Shown in pieces: positions 46,014 to 54,848 of a DNA stretch of 64,000 nt. This DNA is from Pirellulales bacterium. Lineage in GTDB: Bacteria > Planctomycetota > Planctomycetia > Pirellulales > DATAWG01. Position numbers and translations under genes: made by a program. The notes below the pieces were generated by a model. It saw nothing but the letters and a program-made list of their open reading frames with translations. It was not told the DNA's origin and did not search any database. Numbering within the stretch: position 1 is the first letter of the stretch; every line of letters begins with the position of its first letter. The stretch covers positions 17,300 through 81,299 of the forward strand of contig DATAWG010000079.1 of the NCBI GenBank assembly GCA_036267355.1. Direction: 5' to 3'.

Positions 46014-47588
46014 GTGAGCGGCGGCGGCGCTCTTGTGTCGGCAAATGCAGGCTGCGAGAATGCCCGCATTTCACAGCACGACTTTGACCGCGCCAGCCTT
46101 TTTGCCGCTGAGGTTCATCTGCTGTCTCCCGCCGAAGAACTTGGGCTCAGCGGTTTGAGCTTGGATAGCCAACTGCGCAGGGCTGTCCATGCGCTGCCGG
46201 CGAAAGCGATCGTCGATTTGATCCGCCGCACCGCGGAGGAATCGCGGCTGCGGCACCTCATCTATCAGCGGGATGGGGGCGAGGAACTCGTGCGCGTGCT
46301 GATTCGTCCCCTGGGGGTGATGCCCGAGCAGAGGGCCTATCTGCACTACGTGAATCTCACGGTTCTCAACGCGCTCAAGCGTCTGCCGGAACTCTATTTG
46401 GACGATCCGGAAATCCGCCGCATCGTGCCGTTGAGCGAGCCGGAGGAGCAGTGGCTCCGCGACACCTGGGGGCCGAGCCAGCGCGACAGCAATCCGGTCA
46501 TCGGCCGGCTCGACGGTGTGATCGACCTCACCAGTCCGATGTGGAAAGACTCGTTGCGGCTGATCGAGCCCAATCTATGCGGCGTCGGCGGCATTCACAT
46601 GAGCCCCATTGCCGAGCAACTGATCGCCGACTTGGTGTTGCCCATGTTGCAGCGGCAGAATCCGCAATTGCAGCTCGAGCTCGGCTCCGACTTGCGAGAG
46701 TTGTTCATTCAAGAACTGCTCGATCATCTCGAATCGCTCGGACGCAAAGGGCAGCACGTTTGTTTCATCGAAGCGAAATACTCGGCCATCGGCACCGACG
46801 AACAAACCCCGCTGGCCGAATACTACCTCCGCCGCCATGGTCTGAACGTCTTGCACGCCGACCCGGCGGAGCTCGATGTCCGCGACGGAGCGGTGTGGTA
46901 CGAGGATAGCCCGATCGACATCGCCTACCGCGACTATGAAGTCCGCGATTTGATCGCATTGGAGCGCGACGAAGGGGTGAATATCGATGCGATGCGGCTG
47001 CTGTTTCGGGAGAATCGGATCGTTTCGTCGATGGCCGGCGACTTCGACCACAAAAGCGCCTGGGAGATTCTGACCGATCCGCGTCTCACGGGCCGATATT
47101 TCAACGCGGAAGAACGGCAAGTTTTTCGGCGCCACATTCTTTGGACTCGGCTCCTCTACGACCGCAAGACAACCTTGCCCGACGGCAAGCTCGGCGACCT
47201 GCTCGAGTTCGTGCGCGAAGATCGCGAGGTGCTCGTTCTCAAGCCGAATCGTTCGTATGGCGGCGATCGGGTGCTGCTCGGGCATCTGATGGATCAGGCC
47301 GAATGGGAGCGGGCCGTCGAAGCGGCGGTTCGCGATCCGGCAGCCTGGGTGGTGCAGCGGATGGCGCTGTTGCCGGTTTGCGAATTTCCGGTCGTCGCCA
47401 GCGACGGCGAGGTGCGGATCGAACCGTTTTATGTCGTGATGGGTTTCGCCCCAACGCATTATGGCCTTGCGATTATCGGCCGGGCTTCGCAAAAACAAGT
47501 CGTGAACGTCGCCCAGCGCGGCGGGATGTGTGCCGTGCTGGTCGGCCGGCCCGCCGGACGGTTGGTTGGACCTGGAGGGATGATTTAG
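46014..47588 (+). CDS. Circularly permuted ATP-grasp type protein
   Basis: 524 residues from a GTG with GAGGA six bases upstream. The C-terminal half carries the ATP-grasp features of the circularly permuted (DUF407/glutathionylspermidine-synthase-like) group: VLVLKPNRSYGGDRVLLGHL as the nucleotide-binding strand and loop, WVVQRMALLPVCEFPVV, and IEPFYVVMGFAPTHYGLAI with GRASQKQVVNVAQRGGM at the end. The N-terminal half (about 1-200) has no family I recognise. Members form an amide-type bond with ATP, but the substrates here are unknown. The usual partner genes (alpha-E domain, transglutaminase-like) are not beside it. Confidence 0.75.
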   Translation: MSGGGALVSANAGCENARISQHDFDRASLFAAEVHLLSPAEELGLSGLSLDSQLRRAVHALPAKAIVDLIRRTAEESRLRHLIYQRDGGEELVRVLIRPLGVMPEQRAYLHYVNLTVLNALKRLPELYLDDPEIRRIVPLSEPEEQWLRDTWGPSQRDSNPVIGRLDGVIDLTSPMWKDSLRLIEPNLCGVGGIHMSPIAEQLIADLVLPMLQRQNPQLQLELGSDLRELFIQELLDHLESLGRKGQHVCFIEAKYSAIGTDEQTPLAEYYLRRHGLNVLHADPAELDVRDGAVWYEDSPIDIAYRDYEVRDLIALERDEGVNIDAMRLLFRENRIVSSMAGDFDHKSAWEILTDPRLTGRYFNAEERQVFRRHILWTRLLYDRKTTLPDGKLGDLLEFVREDREVLVLKPNRSYGGDRVLLGHLMDQAEWERAVEAAVRDPAAWVVQRMALLPVCEFPVVASDGEVRIEPFYVVMGFAPTHYGLAIIGRASQKQVVNVAQRGGMCAVLVGRPAGRLVGPGGMI

Positions 47589-47949
47589 CAGCCCTTTGCA
47601 GTATTGCCGTCGGGCGATTGCTTGCGTGCCGCTGGCTCTGCGAGTGTGGCACTGGCTCTGCGAGTGTGGCACTGGTCAGCGCAGTCGGCCAGTGCCGGCC
47701 GGCGGCTTGTGATTAAGGCCCTGCAAAAGCTGACGCGAATGCGTTTGGCCGACGGCGGCGATTGGAGAGGGATGGCGGAGTCTAGCGGCGCTCACACTGG
47801 CCGACTTCGCTGGCCAGTGGCACACTGGCTGGAGTGCTTGCACACTGCGATAAGACCAATGGGCGGAGCCAGTGGCACACGCAGATACGCTCGCGTCGAA
47901 ATCGTTCAACTGGCTTTTCACATTGACCGTTGATTATTCAGAAACACCG
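47589..47949. repeat. Gap rich in the dispersed CTGGCTCTGCGAGTGTGG repeat
   Basis: A 20-base unit CTGGCTCTGCGAGTGTGGCA is repeated in tandem at 47632 and 47652. Variants of TGGCCAGTGGCACACTGG continue to about 47880, in both orientations. No gene is seen. The ORF that runs from here into the ABC gene is an extension through repeats. Confidence 0.75.
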
Positions 47950-48735
47950 ATGATTCGCGCGCAAAACCTGGTCAAGACGTTTGGCGATTTCGTTGCGGTG
48001 CGGGATATTTCGTTCGCTGTCGAGCAAGCGGAGATTTTCGCCTTCTTGGGCCCCAACGGCGCGGGCAAGACCACGACGATCAAGATGCTCACGACCCTGC
48101 TCAAGCCGACGCGCGGCCGAGTCGAAATCGACGGGCTCGACCCCGCCCTCGAGCAAACCGAAGTCCGGAAGCGATTCGGCATCGTCTTTCAAGACCCCAC
48201 GCTCGACGTCGAGCTGACGGCCTATGAAAACATGGACATGCACGGCATGCTCTACCGCGTTCCGAAAGCGATCCGCAAGCAGCGAATCGAAAAACTGCTG
48301 ACGCTTTTCGAGTTGTGGAATCGGCGCGACGATTTCGTGAAGCGGTTTTCCGGCGGCATGCGCCGCCGCCTCGAGATCGCCCGCGGCTTGCTGCACACGC
48401 CCAAAATCCTGTTCCTCGACGAGCCGACGCTGGGCCTCGATCCGCAAACCCGCAACCAGCTTTGGAACCATGTGCGCACGCTGAACGACGAGGAACGCGT
48501 GACCGTATTCTTGACGACGCACTACATGGAAGAAGCCGAACGCGTCGCGCATCGCATCGCCATCATCGACCACGGGCGAATCATCGCGCAGGGCACGCCG
48601 GCGGAGTTGAAGCAGCAGACCGGAGCGGAAACGCTCGAACAAGCATTTTTAGCCCTCACCGGCTCGTCGATTCGCGACGAAGACGCCGGCTCGCTCGACC
48701 AGATGCGCACCATGGCCAAGTTGTGGAGACGGTAG
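47950..48735 (+). CDS. ABC transporter ATP-binding protein, DrrA type
   Basis: 261 residues from the ATG at 47950. Complete ATPase: Walker A GPNGAGKTTTIKML, Q-loop GIVFQDPTLD, signature FSGGMRRRLEIARG, Walker B KILFLDEPTLGLDP, and the switch His in FLTTHYMEEAERVAH. The layout and the C-terminal region match ABC-2-type exporters (daunorubicin-resistance DrrA family). It pairs with the permease starting six bases after the stop. Substrate unknown; such pairs export drugs, lipids or polysaccharides. Confidence 0.94.
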   Translation: MIRAQNLVKTFGDFVAVRDISFAVEQAEIFAFLGPNGAGKTTTIKMLTTLLKPTRGRVEIDGLDPALEQTEVRKRFGIVFQDPTLDVELTAYENMDMHGMLYRVPKAIRKQRIEKLLTLFELWNRRDDFVKRFSGGMRRRLEIARGLLHTPKILFLDEPTLGLDPQTRNQLWNHVRTLNDEERVTVFLTTHYMEEAERVAHRIAIIDHGRIIAQGTPAELKQQTGAETLEQAFLALTGSSIRDEDAGSLDQMRTMAKLWRR

Positions 48736-48741
48736 CCTGAA

Positions 48742-49488
48742 ATGAATGTCGTTTATGCTCTATGGCTTCGGCAGATCAAGCGCTACGTGCGTTCCCGGGC
48801 CCGCATGGTCGCGTCGCTCGGCCAACCGGTTCTGTTTCTGCTGGCCTTGGGTTTCGGCATGGGCCCCATCTTTCAGAAAGCCGGCCAGGGGAATTACATC
48901 CAATTTCTCGCCCCGGGCGTAATCGCCATGACAATCCTTTTCACGGCCGTTTTCTCGGGCATCGAACTGATCTGGGACCGGCAGTTCGGCTTCCTGAAAG
49001 AGACGCTGGTCGCGCCGGTGCCGCGGCTATTGATCATGACCGGCCGGGTCCTCGGCGGCGCGACGACTGCCGTAATTCAAGGGCTGATCGTCGTGGTCGT
49101 GTGCTTGATCGCGGGGTTGCACATTTCCGACCCGAGTGGCTTGCCGCTAGCGGCACTGTTCATGGCGCTGATTGCGGTGCTATTTACGGCACTCGGAACG
49201 GCGATCGCCTCGGTGATGACCGATTTTCAAGGCTTCCAATTGGTGATGAACTTTTTGGTGATGCCGATCTTCTTTCTCTCCGGCGCACTGTTTCCACTCA
49301 CCAACTTGCCGAAGATGTTGAATCTGTTGGCGACGATCGATCCGCTGTCGTACGGCGTGGACGGACTGCGGGGTTCGTTGACGGGAGCGGTCCACTTCGG
49401 CGCGGCTACGGATCTGATCGTGCTGGCGGTCGTGGTGGCCTGCCTGATCGTGGCCGGAAGCTATTTGTTCTCGAAGATCGAGCTATGA
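48742..49488 (+). CDS. ABC-2 type transporter permease
   Basis: 248 residues, six predicted membrane helices. It opens with YALWLRQIKRYVRSRARMVA and has the ABC-2 signature region IELIWDRQFGFLKETLVAPV and, later, FLVMPIFFLSGALFPLTNLP with PLSYGVDGLRGSLTG, typical of DrrB-like permeases. It forms one transporter with the preceding ATPase, with which it is translationally close (6-base gap). No resistance or biosynthetic gene lies next to them to indicate a substrate. Confidence 0.93.
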   Translation: MNVVYALWLRQIKRYVRSRARMVASLGQPVLFLLALGFGMGPIFQKAGQGNYIQFLAPGVIAMTILFTAVFSGIELIWDRQFGFLKETLVAPVPRLLIMTGRVLGGATTAVIQGLIVVVVCLIAGLHISDPSGLPLAALFMALIAVLFTALGTAIASVMTDFQGFQLVMNFLVMPIFFLSGALFPLTNLPKMLNLLATIDPLSYGVDGLRGSLTGAVHFGAATDLIVLAVVVACLIVAGSYLFSKIEL

Positions 49489-49672
49489 GGCGGCGATCGG
49501 GCGATGAGCGAGGGCCGCTCGCAAGATAGGCTCCGCACCGCGGGCCTCCCTCGCTGACGCTTCCGCTTGGTGTTCGCGAGAAGCGCGAGCAGATGTGGCT
49601 CGGGCCTCGTGGCTCGGGTCCGAGCCGCCAACGGCTAGCCACGAATTCCCCTGCCCCAAACGCCCAAGCAAC

Positions 49673-50830
49673 CTAATACGAGTTGCTGTCGATCGCAAAA
49701 CCGTCGTTGGATAGACTCAACTTGTCCCAAACGCCGAGGCTGGATGAGCTGGTGCCCTTTTCGACGTTGTCGACGATGAAGTGTACGCTCCCGTCGCAAA
49801 AGGTCACGTTTACGCCTCCGGGATGCAGGCTGCGGGCGGTTTGCTGCCAATTGGGCCAATTACCGGTGGAACAAGCCATGTTCAGAACGATCAACTGGCT
49901 TTGGCTTCCCATCGCCGATTCGATGTCGGTGCAAGCGTCGACGTCGTCAGCCCATTGCTGTGTGCAGTTCGGGCCATTGTCGTCGCCGATATAGCCGTCG
50001 GCCCAAAGCGAACTGGGGCAGGCGCCGCTCATGGCCCAAACGCCGCGGCAATCGAACGAGGTGAGCCCGGCGCGGATCTCGCCTAACATGATCGTGTTGC
50101 TTGCTCCGTCTTTGATGTCGTCGACGCGCAGCGACATGTTCGCTCCCATGACACCGCAGACGAGGGGACCACGCCAATTGCTCGGATTGGCCCCGGCGTC
50201 GGCCGTCTCGCCGGTATAGTCCAAGAAGCCCAAGCCGCCGTTGACAGCATAATTGCCGCGCGCCCAGCCGTCTCCCATCTGATTCGTCAGGCCGTCGCTC
50301 GAACCGACAAACGGACTGCGGTTGTAGGGGTCCGACGGGCAGAGCATGAACGACAGCGTCGTGCCGCGAGCGAGCGGATCGCTTTGGGCATTTCCCGCTG
50401 GGCCGGTGCCGGTCGCCGTGCCGCCGATCGGTTGGATGATGACGCCCGCCGAATTGGTGACAAACGTCTGCCGCAGGGCCGCATTATCCAATTGCGGGAG
50501 AATGATGATCGCCCAATTTTCCCAACGATTCGGCGTGTTGCCCGCTTGACTGTCGAGCTGCGAGGAATCGAGGTTGCCGTTGTTTCGCCACACGGAACTT
50601 GGCGGAAAAATGCCGAACGCCGTGTGATACGCCAATAGCGCCAAGCCGATCTGTTTGCAATTGCTGGCGCACTGGATTCGATGGCCCGTTTCGCGAGCGG
50701 AAGTGACCGCCGGAAGGAGCAACGAAACAAGGATCGCGATGATCGTGATGACCACGAGAAGTTCGACGAGCGTGAAACCCCGGCGCAAAGACTGGCGACC
50801 GGAGCAATTTTGGCGGAACACGCGACTCAT
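49673..50830 (-). CDS. DUF1559 prepilin-like (type II pseudopilin) protein, second copy
   Basis: 385 residues from the ATG at 50830. The prepilin leader is [20 protein letters not shown], followed by LLPAVTSARETGHRIQCASN and a DUF1559 body ending [18 protein letters not shown] and SLSNDGFAIDSNSY. Long stretches match the copy at 43192 (for example [39 protein letters not shown]), so they are paralogues 5 kb apart in the same orientation. The pair brackets the hydrolase, ATP-grasp and ABC genes on the other strand, so the similarity could allow recombination between them. Confidence 0.92.
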   Translation of the reverse strand: MSRVFRQNCSGRQSLRRGFTLVELLVVITIIAILVSLLLPAVTSARETGHRIQCASNCKQIGLALLAYHTAFGIFPPSSVWRNNGNLDSSQLDSQAGNTPNRWENWAIIILPQLDNAALRQTFVTNSAGVIIQPIGGTATGTGPAGNAQSDPLARGTTLSFMLCPSDPYNRSPFVGSSDGLTNQMGDGWARGNYAVNGGLGFLDYTGETADAGANPSNWRGPLVCGVMGANMSLRVDDIKDGASNTIMLGEIRAGLTSFDCRGVWAMSGACPSSLWADGYIGDDNGPNCTQQWADDVDACTDIESAMGSQSQLIVLNMACSTGNWPNWQQTARSLHPGGVNVTFCDGSVHFIVDNVEKGTSSSSLGVWDKLSLSNDGFAIDSNSY

Positions 50831-51439
50831 TTTCTCGCTCTGAAAATAATTGAAAACGCTTGACGAATCGATCGGCTTGCCGACGCGTGGCGACAATCAA
50901 TCAAATGCACGCCAAAGAGGCCAACGGGAAGGGTGAAGGGCTCCGGAACCGCGGCGGGGCTGTCGGCAAATGCCGCAGTCGGAGCAAAGATGGTCGCTGT
51001 GCCGCCATGAACGCTCCATTCCCGATCGCATCGTTATGACCTATCGTAACGGTGCCGCCCGCCAAAGTATAGCTGACCACCGAATTGTGGAAACCAGCGT
51101 GCCAGGGGCCGGGCCGATATGGCTAATAGTGCGTCGCGTCGCAACCGGATGATGGCTTGCCAATGAGTCGATTCATCGGTTGCGGTCGCATCGCTTAAGC
51201 TCGGCCGAAAAACAACTTCTCCACAGACTTCTCTTCCCTTGCGGGAGCGGGCAGGGTGAGGGTTCGAAAAGCGGAAGTTATTTTTCGGCCGAGCCTTATG
51301 GGCGGCGGCTGGCGCCGCCGCCGCCACGCGCTGGCAGCCGGGCCGAAGTTGAGGCGGAAAGGTTTTCGGCCCCTAGCCGCCGGGGGCGCAGAGAAATAGG
51401 CCGGCGGGAATTCGCGCCCGACGGCCTTTGTTTCGCAAG
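50831..51439. other. Gap of 609 bases with one inverted repeat
   Basis: No credible gene. Its main structure is the inverted repeat at 51199-51294. The stretch downstream of that, up to the tRNA, is GC-rich and featureless. Confidence 0.6.
51199..51294. repeat. Inverted repeat element with 20-bp arms
   Basis: GCTCGGCCGAAAAACAACTT at 51199-51218 pairs with 51275-51294 with one mismatch. The 56-base interior reads CTTCTCTTCCCTTGCGGGAG followed by CGGGCAGGGTGAGGG, which looks like a conserved module. It may be a small palindromic repeat element; no ORF lies in it. Confidence 0.75.
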
Positions 51440-51514
51440 GGTGGCTAACGAGACTTGAACTCGTAACCCCCAGATCCACAATCTGGTGCTCTAACCAGTT
51501 GAGCTATAGCCACC
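51440..51514 (-). tRNA. tRNA-His (anticodon GTG)
   Basis: On the minus strand the sequence folds as a cloverleaf: the acceptor GTGGCTA/TAGCCAC with an extra 5' G opposite C73, the histidine-specific G-1:C73 pair. The D-arm region is GCTCAACTGGTTAGAGC, the anticodon stem CCAGA/TCTGG with loop TTGTGGA (anticodon GTG), and the T-arm region GGGGGTTACGAGTTCAAGTC. No CCA is encoded after C73 (TTG follows). Confidence 0.97.
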
Positions 51515-51613
51515 GTATTCGAGTGGCTGATTATAATGTCGTCCGTCGCCTCGGGCAATCGAGGCTTGCTGGGCCGAAAAAACGCGAGTGCGTCGAGTGG
51601 GATTGCCAAGCCC

Positions 51614-52807
51614 CTAGCCTTTTGCCGGAGCGGGGCCGACGGCGAGGCCTTTGGATTTTGCAAGTTGCTCGAAGCGGGCTCGGGCAAGTTTCCAGGTGGC
51701 TTCCTTGAGCGGCACCGCGCATGCCCCTTTGCCTTTGCACTCGTTGATACCCGCTGTCTTGGCGCAGCCCCCTTGCCCCTTGCAGTCGTTGAGGCCATTG
51801 CAAACATGGCTCTCCGCGATGGCACACGAGCCGCGGCCGGCGCAGGAATTATTATGGTTTTTGTCTTTGCCTTTGCAGGTGTTCAGCCCGCGGCAGACGT
51901 GGCTCGCGCTGGTCAACAGGAGATTGATATCGGTGCCCGGCGGCGGCGGATTTTTTTCGGCGAGATCGCTTTCGGCCGTGCTCGAATTGCTCGTGGCTGA
52001 GCCGGCTTTTGCCGCGGACGGTTCCGGCGGAGCTGCCGGTGTCGAGGGCGCTGACGGCGATCGCGTTGACGGCGATGGCGTTGTCGACGGCGGCGCTGTC
52101 GACGGCGGCGGTCCGACGGCGACGGCCGGCTTCTCGCCGTTCGGCGCCGGCTGTCGAGCGCGATTCACGAGGATGCCGGCCAACAGGCCCACGAATGCCG
52201 CCGCGCTCAGCTTTGCAAATTCACGCCGCTGGTGCGTGGCCGGTTCGACAACTTGCCCACCGTCATTCGAAGCCGAGGATCTCGCTCCGCCAAGCGCCTT
52301 GCCGGGCGCGGTCCGAGCCGACGGCTCTTCGGCCGGAATGCCGCCAAGAAAAATGCCGAACAGTCCGTCCATCGAAATCATGCCGGGCCCGAACATTAGA
52401 ACGAGCAAGCAAGCCGCAAGATATGTGAACTCGGGCGCGGTGATGAATTCGTTGGCATTGGTGAACAAATGGCGGACCGCGTCACCGCTGCTGGCGATAT
52501 AAGCGACCAGCATGTTGATCACCAGCGGCACTGCGGCGACTCGCGAAGCCAAGCCGATCACCAATAGCGCTCCGCAGACCAATTCCGCGCTGCCCGATAA
52601 AATCGTGTTGAACTTCGGCCAAAAAACTCCCAAGCTTTCGAAATACGCCACCGTTTGGCCGAGATTCACGAACTTGTTCCAGCCCGAGATGGCGAGGTGC
52701 GATCCCCAATACACGCGAACCACGCACAGAAGCAGGTCACCGGCGTACGACAGTCCCCGAACATAGGCCCGGTAAAATCGCCGGCTTGAAGCGAGCACAT
52801 TGGGCAT
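51614..52807 (-). CDS. DoxX membrane domain fused to a nine-cysteine C-terminal tail
   Basis: 397 residues. Residues about 15-150 form a DoxX-type four-helix domain (VVRVYWGSHLAISGWNKFVN, SGSAELVCGALLVIGLASR). Another hydrophobic segment lies near residues 195-215 (FAKLSAAAFVGLLAGILVNR), then a Pro/Ser/Thr-rich linker. The tail from residue 303 has nine cysteines (305, 311, 322, 328, 336, 342, 348, 357, 363) in CRGLNTCKG, CNGLNDCKGQGGC and ECKGKGAC motifs. The spaced Cys-Gly-Asn-Cys pattern resembles the Cys-rich cores of small secreted metal-binding peptides, and DoxX genes are known neighbours of bufferin-type clusters. The fusion in one protein is notable. It is downstream of, and in the same orientation as, a methyltransferase gene. 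Confidence 0.85.
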   Translation of the reverse strand: MPNVLASSRRFYRAYVRGLSYAGDLLLCVVRVYWGSHLAISGWNKFVNLGQTVAYFESLGVFWPKFNTILSGSAELVCGALLVIGLASRVAAVPLVINMLVAYIASSGDAVRHLFTNANEFITAPEFTYLAACLLVLMFGPGMISMDGLFGIFLGGIPAEEPSARTAPGKALGGARSSASNDGGQVVEPATHQRREFAKLSAAAFVGLLAGILVNRARQPAPNGEKPAVAVGPPPSTAPPSTTPSPSTRSPSAPSTPAAPPEPSAAKAGSATSNSSTAESDLAEKNPPPPGTDINLLLTSASHVCRGLNTCKGKDKNHNNSCAGRGSCAIAESHVCNGLNDCKGQGGCAKTAGINECKGKGACAVPLKEATWKLARARFEQLAKSKGLAVGPAPAKG

Positions 52808-52837
52808 TTGCCTTTCTCCCCAGTGGATCGGCTTTTT

Positions 52838-54637
52838 TTAAGACCGAGCCGAGCACAATTCGTGCCGGGCGAATTCGGATTCCGGTCTAATCAGCAGTGC
52901 ACTGCGAGCCAAATCGGCAATACAGTCTTCGACGCGGCGGGATAATATCCTGCGAACCTCCGCCGCATCGGTTACATGCGGGCCCGCCGACTGCAGCATC
53001 ACTTCGCCGCTCAGCACTTTCGCCGCCAGCGAGTCGACAATTGCGGCGAGGTCGTGCCGCCCGTCGAGTTCAAGAAGCACCCGAGCGACCAATTCCCCGC
53101 CGAAATTGATGCGGCGGTGAAACAAATTGGTGACTTGGTGAGCCACTTTGTCGCCCATTGCGGCGCTCGGCAGGCTCGTCTCGCTCGGCGCCATTTCCGA
53201 GATGCTCCATCCCTTCGCGACTTGATAGCGGGCTACGGCGCTGGCGACAGGCTGCGCGGCGATCTCCGTCGCCAGCGGTGGCGCGAACGCGGATAGTTCG
53301 ACAAGGTGGATTCCGAACCAGCGAATTACCATCCGAGCAAGCTGCTCGGCCAGCGACGGATTATTTGCCGCAGGAGGGACCGCATTCGCCCGCGGCGGCG
53401 GCGGCGCCAACGAAAGCCGCCGCTCGACTCGCTCAGCAAATTCGTCGAACCGCAACGGCTTTGGCTGCGCCGCGCAAAGCTCCAGCATTGCCGCTTTACC
53501 GACACGGTGGGCAATCGAAATCCGGCATTCATCGGTGCGAAACGTGATCGGCGAAGCATCTTCGAGCTTGAGCGCGTCGATCCGACATGCTGTCCATCCA
53601 TTGTCGCCATCGGACGAGACCGCGACTGCCGACGAGGCGATCCATAAATCGCGCACCGCCTCGGGCACGAGACGATGTTCCACCGTAAGTTCGTCGCGGC
53701 ACAACAATGTCGTCGCCAAGCCGCGGCCGTAGAGAAAATCGAGTTGCTGCTGAAAGTCGACGACGCCGCCATGCCGACGGAGTTGCTCGAGCCCGGCCGA
53801 GTCGATCCCGATTCCGAGCATATTGCTGAAATGGGCGTCGCCCAAATATTGCAGCCGATGAGAGGCCGCATCGGCCAGAAATTCGTGCAGCAACTGCGAA
53901 TCGTTGTCGCGCTCCAATACGTCGTGGAGCATGATCGAATCGCGCTCGGCGAGCAGATTGGCCGCTTGCTCGCGGACGGTGGCGCGATAGGGATCGTCGC
54001 CCGCCGGTAGCATTTTCAACAGCGACTCCAAGAAGGCGCGATTCTTGGCCGCGAACGCCCGCGGATCCGATTCGCCGCGGGAATGGTAGAGACACATTTG
54101 CCGGGTTATTTCGCGCAGGTAGCCGCCCGGATAGCAGTTGTAACTGACGTAGGCGATTCCCTGCGGAGCGAGCAACCGGCGGCAGGCAGCCAGCAGAGCG
54201 TCTTTCACCGCATCAGAAACCCAGGAATAGATTCCATGGGCAATGATGTAGTCGAACGGTTCGAACCGCCGGGCCAGCGTTTCCGCGGCCGCGCAGATAT
54301 CCATTTGCTCAAGAACGACATTCTTCAGGCCAAGATCGGCTACAAACGTCCGGCCATCGGCGATTTGCCGCTCCGCAAGATCGATCCCGACGAACATGCT
54401 GCCGGGCAGCCCGTAGGCCATCGGCACAAGATTGCTTCCTCCCGCGCAGCCGAGCTCCAACACTCGGCAGCGATCGACCGGGGCCGGCCGCAAGCCGAGC
54501 AATCGCCCAATGGTCGCCAAATGCGACGGGTGGGTGTAGGAGAACGCCAGCCGCGGATAGGGAACTTCGTCGTAGCTGGTGGCCAGCGGCGCCGGGCCGG
54601 CCGGAGGAACGGTCGAACTATTTGCGGCAAGGTTCAT
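52838..54637 (-). CDS. SAM-dependent methyltransferase with regulatory domain
   Basis: 599 residues. The N-terminal part is a class I methyltransferase: YPRLAFSYTHPSHLATIGRL leads to the SAM motif VLELGCAGGSNLVPMAYGLP, with FVGIDLAERQI and YIIAHGIYSWV after it. The following part (about 215-300) fits the methyltransferase regulatory domain PF10119. The remaining 250 residues look like a winged-helix-like and PqqD-like tail common in this family (HQVTNLFHRRINFGGELVAR). The substrate is not known. It is 30 bases upstream of the DoxX/Cys-rich gene, suggesting an operon. Confidence 0.88.
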   Translation of the reverse strand: MNLAANSSTVPPAGPAPLATSYDEVPYPRLAFSYTHPSHLATIGRLLGLRPAPVDRCRVLELGCAGGSNLVPMAYGLPGSMFVGIDLAERQIADGRTFVADLGLKNVVLEQMDICAAAETLARRFEPFDYIIAHGIYSWVSDAVKDALLAACRRLLAPQGIAYVSYNCYPGGYLREITRQMCLYHSRGESDPRAFAAKNRAFLESLLKMLPAGDDPYRATVREQAANLLAERDSIMLHDVLERDNDSQLLHEFLADAASHRLQYLGDAHFSNMLGIGIDSAGLEQLRRHGGVVDFQQQLDFLYGRGLATTLLCRDELTVEHRLVPEAVRDLWIASSAVAVSSDGDNGWTACRIDALKLEDASPITFRTDECRISIAHRVGKAAMLELCAAQPKPLRFDEFAERVERRLSLAPPPPRANAVPPAANNPSLAEQLARMVIRWFGIHLVELSAFAPPLATEIAAQPVASAVARYQVAKGWSISEMAPSETSLPSAAMGDKVAHQVTNLFHRRINFGGELVARVLLELDGRHDLAAIVDSLAAKVLSGEVMLQSAGPHVTDAAEVRRILSRRVEDCIADLARSALLIRPESEFARHELCSARS

Positions 54638-54848
54638 TCGAGCGAAATTGCGACCGGTTCTTCGCTTTGCCGCAACGCGGCCTAACAGGAATAAAATTTA
54701 TTTTTTGCAATCCTACCAGTTGCCATGTCCACCTGCCACGCTCAACAATGCAGTGAGAGCCGATTGGCGAACGCTTCTCGCAACCTCGCCAGGCGGAATC
54801 GGCCTTTCGCCCATGGCTATGCCTTTCACGGTAGAAACGGAGGCCACG

